In this document: positions 60,745 through 64,000 of the stretch, one piece after another
Numbering within the stretch: the stretch's first letter is position 1
Layout: every line of letters starts with the position of its first letter
Origin: Bacteroidetes bacterium HGW-Bacteroidetes-6
GTDB lineage: Bacteria > Bacteroidota > Bacteroidia > Bacteroidales > DTU049
Reading direction: 5' to 3'
Assembly (NCBI GenBank): GCA_002842495.1
Contig: PHDB01000001.1
Span: 101,272-165,271 of the forward strand
Length of the DNA stretch: 64,000 bases
Made by a program: the position numbers and the translations under genes
Notes under the pieces: model-generated
Told to the model about the DNA's origin: nothing
The model's database searches: none
Seen by the model: the letters and a program-made list of their open reading frames with translations, nothing else

Positions 60745-62394
60745 TTAAATATCACCAAAAAGTTTCTCCAAATCGTCCTCACTTTCTAATCTCATTTTTT
60801 TACGTAGTCTATATCGGTTTACATTTACGCTGTTATGTGAAATTCCAAGAACACCAGCAATTTCTTTAGATGTATATTTTAACCGAATCAGAGCGGCTAA
60901 TTTTTTCTCATTTGATGTAAGATTTGGGTATTTCTTGTCCAATTCGTAAAAGAAGTCTCTATTCTTTTCATCTAAGTGATTGTAGAATGTTACGCGATCT
61001 TTTTCAACTCCAGTTTCGATATTTAGCTTATTAATTAATATATTAATCTGTCTATGTGACTCTTCCGTGTTTTTTGCTTTCCTGACAATTTTGAGTTCTG
61101 TTTTAACCAAGCTTATTAAATTGTTTTTTTGAAATATAAGTAATGCTGAATTTGTCAAATCTTTATTGGAGTTGTTTATCTTTTCCTGAAGCAATTGCTG
61201 CTCTAATCTCATCTTGATAAGTCTGTTGTTAAGAATGTAGTAAACAAACACGCTGATGGCTACTACAAGTATTGATAGAATAACCCATATTAATCTCTTT
61301 CGCTTTTCGGCCTCTCCTTTTTGAAATAATAGCTCTTTATCCTTTTGTAGTAGAAATATTTTATTCTCTCGTATTTCAATTTCGTAATTTGTTTGAATTT
61401 TGTTTATTTCTGACAGTTTTTCCGAATCTAGCAAAGAATCTTTCATAGCAACGTATTCCTTGTATGCTTTGAACGCACCAGGTATGTTACCCATGTGTTC
61501 TAATGCTTGCCATTTATACATATAGCCGTTCATTAATTGATCTTTCATCCCTTTTGGTGAAGAAAGAGCAATTATTTCTTCAGCTGATTTAAGTACTACA
61601 TCGTATTTTTTCCACCGTGTTCCAATTTCGCATTTTGTAATAAGAAGATCAATTCTACTCTTATAATCGCTGCTCCCCAGCAACTTTGACTCACTTTTAG
61701 TTAAATACTCGTTACTTATAGATGTATCGCCCGAATAACTATGAACTGCAGCCAGCGTAAGCATAGTACCTACGATTCCAGCTGTGTCTTTTCCTATTGC
61801 TGTATAATAATCTAAACCTTTCTCTAAACTGTTGATTGATTTTTCCCAATCATTTTTTAAATAATAGACACTTCCAATGTTTGTGTATAATCTAGCTAAG
61901 GAATATACATCTTCCAGAACTTTAAAAATATCAATTGCCTTATTAAAATAATATAGACCTTTATCAAGCATATCCATTCTTACATAAATTAGCCCAAGAC
62001 TATTGTATGCAATTGCTTCCTGACTCGTGTTTTCGCTTTCACCTGCAAACTTAAGAGCTTTGAGTGAATAATATATTGCTTTTTCGTAATTCCCAATAAT
62101 ATAATAGCCAACAGCTATATCATTATAAACAATGCAAAATTTATCAACATATTGGCTGTGAGAATTAAAATACAGCTCGATAGAATGTCCTATGGCTAAT
62201 GCTTCCTGTGCGTTTGTAGCTAGCTTCCCTCGCAATATATCAATAACAGAGTCCACCTTTTGTTCCGCAGATCCTTTGAACTGGATAAATACTGGAGGAT
62301 TATCACCAGCAAAAGAATGTATTGAACATGTAATCGTCAATAACATGGTGATAATTAGCTGTGTATTGAAGATTTTGAGATGCTTTATTCTCAT
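60745..62394 (-). CDS. Membrane-anchored TPR regulator with LuxR-type HTH
   Basis: A 549-residue one-component regulator. An N-terminal hydrophobic segment (about 13-30) acts as a signal or anchor. About six TPR helices pairs follow (about 80-330; AYNSLGLIYVRMDMLDKGLYY, LYTNIGSVYYLKNDWEKSI). One membrane helix lies near 366-388 (LIWVILSILVVAISVFVYYIL). A cytoplasmic coiled coil (about 390-420) and a C-terminal HTH (about 498-540, SNEKKLAALIRLKYTSKEIAG and GISHNSVNVNRYRLRKKM) complete it. The topology places TPRs outside the inner membrane and the DNA-binding part inside, so an envelope signal could be relayed directly. It is divergent from the T9SS-type gene at 62822, with repeated ATGTACAT sites between them. 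Confidence 0.88.
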   Translation of the reverse strand: MRIKHLKIFNTQLIITMLLTITCSIHSFAGDNPPVFIQFKGSAEQKVDSVIDILRGKLATNAQEALAIGHSIELYFNSHSQYVDKFCIVYNDIAVGYYIIGNYEKAIYYSLKALKFAGESENTSQEAIAYNSLGLIYVRMDMLDKGLYYFNKAIDIFKVLEDVYSLARLYTNIGSVYYLKNDWEKSINSLEKGLDYYTAIGKDTAGIVGTMLTLAAVHSYSGDTSISNEYLTKSESKLLGSSDYKSRIDLLITKCEIGTRWKKYDVVLKSAEEIIALSSPKGMKDQLMNGYMYKWQALEHMGNIPGAFKAYKEYVAMKDSLLDSEKLSEINKIQTNYEIEIRENKIFLLQKDKELLFQKGEAEKRKRLIWVILSILVVAISVFVYYILNNRLIKMRLEQQLLQEKINNSNKDLTNSALLIFQKNNLISLVKTELKIVRKAKNTEESHRQINILINKLNIETGVEKDRVTFYNHLDEKNRDFFYELDKKYPNLTSNEKKLAALIRLKYTSKEIAGVLGISHNSVNVNRYRLRKKMRLESEDDLEKLFGDI

Positions 62395-62776
62395 AACGCA
62401 GCTTTAAATAGTTGTTTACTAGCGTTTTATTTCCCATGTACATTCTCTTCGTCAGTATGTACATCTGTGTCAAAGATAAGCATTTTGCGATTTCAAATCA
62501 ATTATTTTTTCATCAAGTTGAATTATTTGACATGTTTCAATCGGATATGAGATTGATTTTCAGTCACCAAGCATTATCAGTGCAAATTATTTTTGCTTTT
62601 CACATCGCTTTGATTATTAATACTAACGCAAACCACTATTGTATATCATTAGATATCTTTATTATTCAGATATACAGATATATAATTATTGCATGTACAT
62701 TATTGCCTCCTTGTTTCGAAATAACTAGTACATTGATTGTAATCCCTGTGTTATTGATCCTGAGCAGTATAGGTCG
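62395..62776. other. AT-rich intergenic region with three ATGTACAT dyads
   Basis: Palindromes ATGTACAT occur at 62436-62443, 62457-62464 and 62693-62700. The first two are spaced exactly 21 bp, two helical turns. A plus-strand open frame across this region is hydrophobic and low in complexity and is not credible as a gene. Confidence 0.5.
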
Positions 62777-62784
62777 TATCTTTG
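62777..62784 (+). promoter_or_regulatory. -7 box TATCTTTG for the last gene
   Basis: An exact TAnnTTTG match, 37 nt before the ATG at 62822. Confidence 0.55.
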
Positions 62785-62821
62785 TAAATGCGTGAAATCC
62801 AAAGCGAAAAAACAGAGTAGT

Positions 62822-64000
62822 ATGAAATCTTTATTTACGTTCTTTTCTTCGGTATTTGTATTGATTTTCTTTGCGGTTCCGGGGAGGGCAGATGTTCTTC
62901 TGAACGAACCCTTTTCCGGCGGTGTATTGCCAACTGGTTGGACAAATACCAACATTCAGGGAGCAGCAGTATGGACATTCAGGAGCATCCCGTCTTTTTC
63001 CGGCTTTTCCGGTGGAAACTATGCCGTGTTTGACGATAACGCGTTGGGGGCTGGTGTTATACCCAACGAGGCGGCTCTTACCTCAAGATCTGTGAATTGC
63101 TCAGGCAGGACCAGTATATTCCTTTCGTATTATACATATTGGTTTGCGGTTGAGTTTACCCATGGTTATGTGGAAGTGAGTAACGATGGAGGGACCACCT
63201 GGAATACTGTTGTGGATTATGAGAATACAACGGTGGGCTCTTTGGCTGCTCCTTCTAAAGAAGTTATCGATATATCCGCATTAGCTGCCAATCAGACTGA
63301 CGTTCGGGTACGTTTCCGATATACTGACGGTAGTCAGGCCGGGCGGTATTGGTATATTGATGATGTGGTTATTTATGCGGGGCCCGATGTCGGTGTTACG
63401 GAACTTCAGGGCCCCCTACGCATTCTTTCTTGCGGTACGTCATATTCTGCCGCGGAAAATGTTACGGTTGTGCTGAAGAATTATTCTGCCGATACCATCA
63501 GCAATGTGCCTGTCCGTTGCGATATAACCGGTACGATTATTACCACCCTGACCGGTACGTATGCAGGATCAATAGCTCCAGGAGCTTCCGTTTCCTATAC
63601 TTTTCCTGCACCGGTTTCTTTTAGCAATACCGGAGAGTATTATTTTCAGATATATACAGAACTGGCGGGAGATGCATACCTTCTTAATGATACCCTTATA
63701 GACGGCCGTTACCAGCCTACATCGGATGTGTTTACAGTCGTTCAGGATTTTAACAATTCGCCATCCGGCTGGTACACAAACACAGGCACAGGCTCGCGTC
63801 ATTGGAAATACGGGGCGCTGCCGGGGTCCTACCTTGGTGGTCCCTCTGGCGAGGGCAACAGCTGGTATTTTGAGTGGTTGAGCGATGGAACGGGCGGAGT
63901 GGCGCAGACGGATTATCTGTACAGTCCTGTATTTGATCTTAGCGGGATGACTAATCCGTTGCTGAGCTTTGACATGAAGGCAGACTTGTGTTATAGTCAT
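62822..64000 (+). CDS. Secreted anchor-J/MAM-like protein (5' part, runs off the window)
   Basis: The frame is open from ATG 62822 to the window end (393 codons so far). Signal peptide KSLFTFFSSVFVLIFFAVPGRAD. A first anchor-J/MAM-like sandwich spans about 25-185: NEPFSGGVLPTGWTN start, VEVSNDGGTTWNTVVDYEN core, YWYIDDVVIYAG end. A CARDB-like or Ig domain covers about 188-295, and a second sandwich begins near 300 (VVQDFNNSPSGWYTNTGTGS). The family is typically surface-exposed, and a T9SS tail is expected beyond the window but cannot be seen. Base composition is clearly more GC-rich than the upstream LuxR-type gene, with many GGG, CCG and GCG codons. Confidence 0.87.
   Translation, partial: MKSLFTFFSSVFVLIFFAVPGRADVLLNEPFSGGVLPTGWTNTNIQGAAVWTFRSIPSFSGFSGGNYAVFDDNALGAGVIPNEAALTSRSVNCSGRTSIFLSYYTYWFAVEFTHGYVEVSNDGGTTWNTVVDYENTTVGSLAAPSKEVIDISALAANQTDVRVRFRYTDGSQAGRYWYIDDVVIYAGPDVGVTELQGPLRILSCGTSYSAAENVTVVLKNYSADTISNVPVRCDITGTIITTLTGTYAGSIAPGASVSYTFPAPVSFSNTGEYYFQIYTELAGDAYLLNDTLIDGRYQPTSDVFTVVQDFNNSPSGWYTNTGTGSRHWKYGALPGSYLGGPSGEGNSWYFEWLSDGTGGVAQTDYLYSPVFDLSGMTNPLLSFDMKADLCYSH

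Noticed and set aside
62412..62795. 127-residue plus-strand open frame
   Set aside because: Low-complexity hydrophobic translation typical of AT-rich noncoding DNA; it contains the ATGTACAT sites and overlaps the next promoter.

Overview
The window reads as a chromosomal segment of a free-living Bacteroidota, probably Bacteroidales-like; I cannot place the genus. Three things point there. Many start codons are preceded by the phylum's TAnnTTTG -7 promoter box. Shine-Dalgarno sequences are largely absent. At least six secreted proteins end in type IX secretion (T9SS) sorting domains of type A or type B. Base composition is moderately AT-rich. I see no rRNA, tRNA, CRISPR array, insertion sequence or phage gene.

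Layout. 0-7 kb: the end of a CPBP membrane protease, a YjjG-type HAD phosphatase, and a minus-strand operon recQ / Skp-like / YwqK-like lipoprotein / pyrH / 2TM protein / frr, followed by a small secreted protein. 7-15 kb: an AhpD-like protein, a DUF5686 outer-membrane protein, a secreted protein paired with a SprB/PKD T9SS-B protein, and a MuiA/DUF4139 protein. 15-19 kb (minus): recN-fabI-membrane protein operon and mntP. 19-27 kb: a secreted propeller protein and a 2045-residue alpha-2-macroglobulin with an intact thioester motif. 27-30 kb (minus): rplM-rpsI-rpsB-tsf. 30-37 kb: a tetR-tolC-adaptor-RND efflux operon. 37-41 kb (minus): dnaG, 5-formyl-THF cyclo-ligase and a TlpA-like protein.

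41-49 kb: an orphan secreted protein, a T9SS-A protein, a peptidylarginine-deiminase-like enzyme with a T9SS tail, tag, a double DUF2061 protein and ppa. 49-54 kb: a 1559-residue double-length UvrA-like protein with four ABC cassettes. 54-64 kb: an accessory stretch of T9SS cargo (BNR/PKD protein, PKD T9SS-B protein, and an open-ended GC-rich anchor-J-like protein), a small orphan gene, and a membrane-anchored TPR-LuxR regulator.

How the parts relate. Housekeeping operons (translation, nucleotide metabolism, replication, repair) alternate with surface and secreted proteins. T9SS machinery itself is not in the window. The observations I rate highest are: the PAD-like enzyme, which keeps the catalytic Asp/His/Asn/Cys set and an Arg-Pro-Arg substrate motif; the four-cassette UvrA paralogue; several -7 boxes only 4 nt from a start codon, which suggests leaderless mRNAs; and repeated ATGTACAT dyads between the LuxR regulator and the divergent T9SS-type gene.
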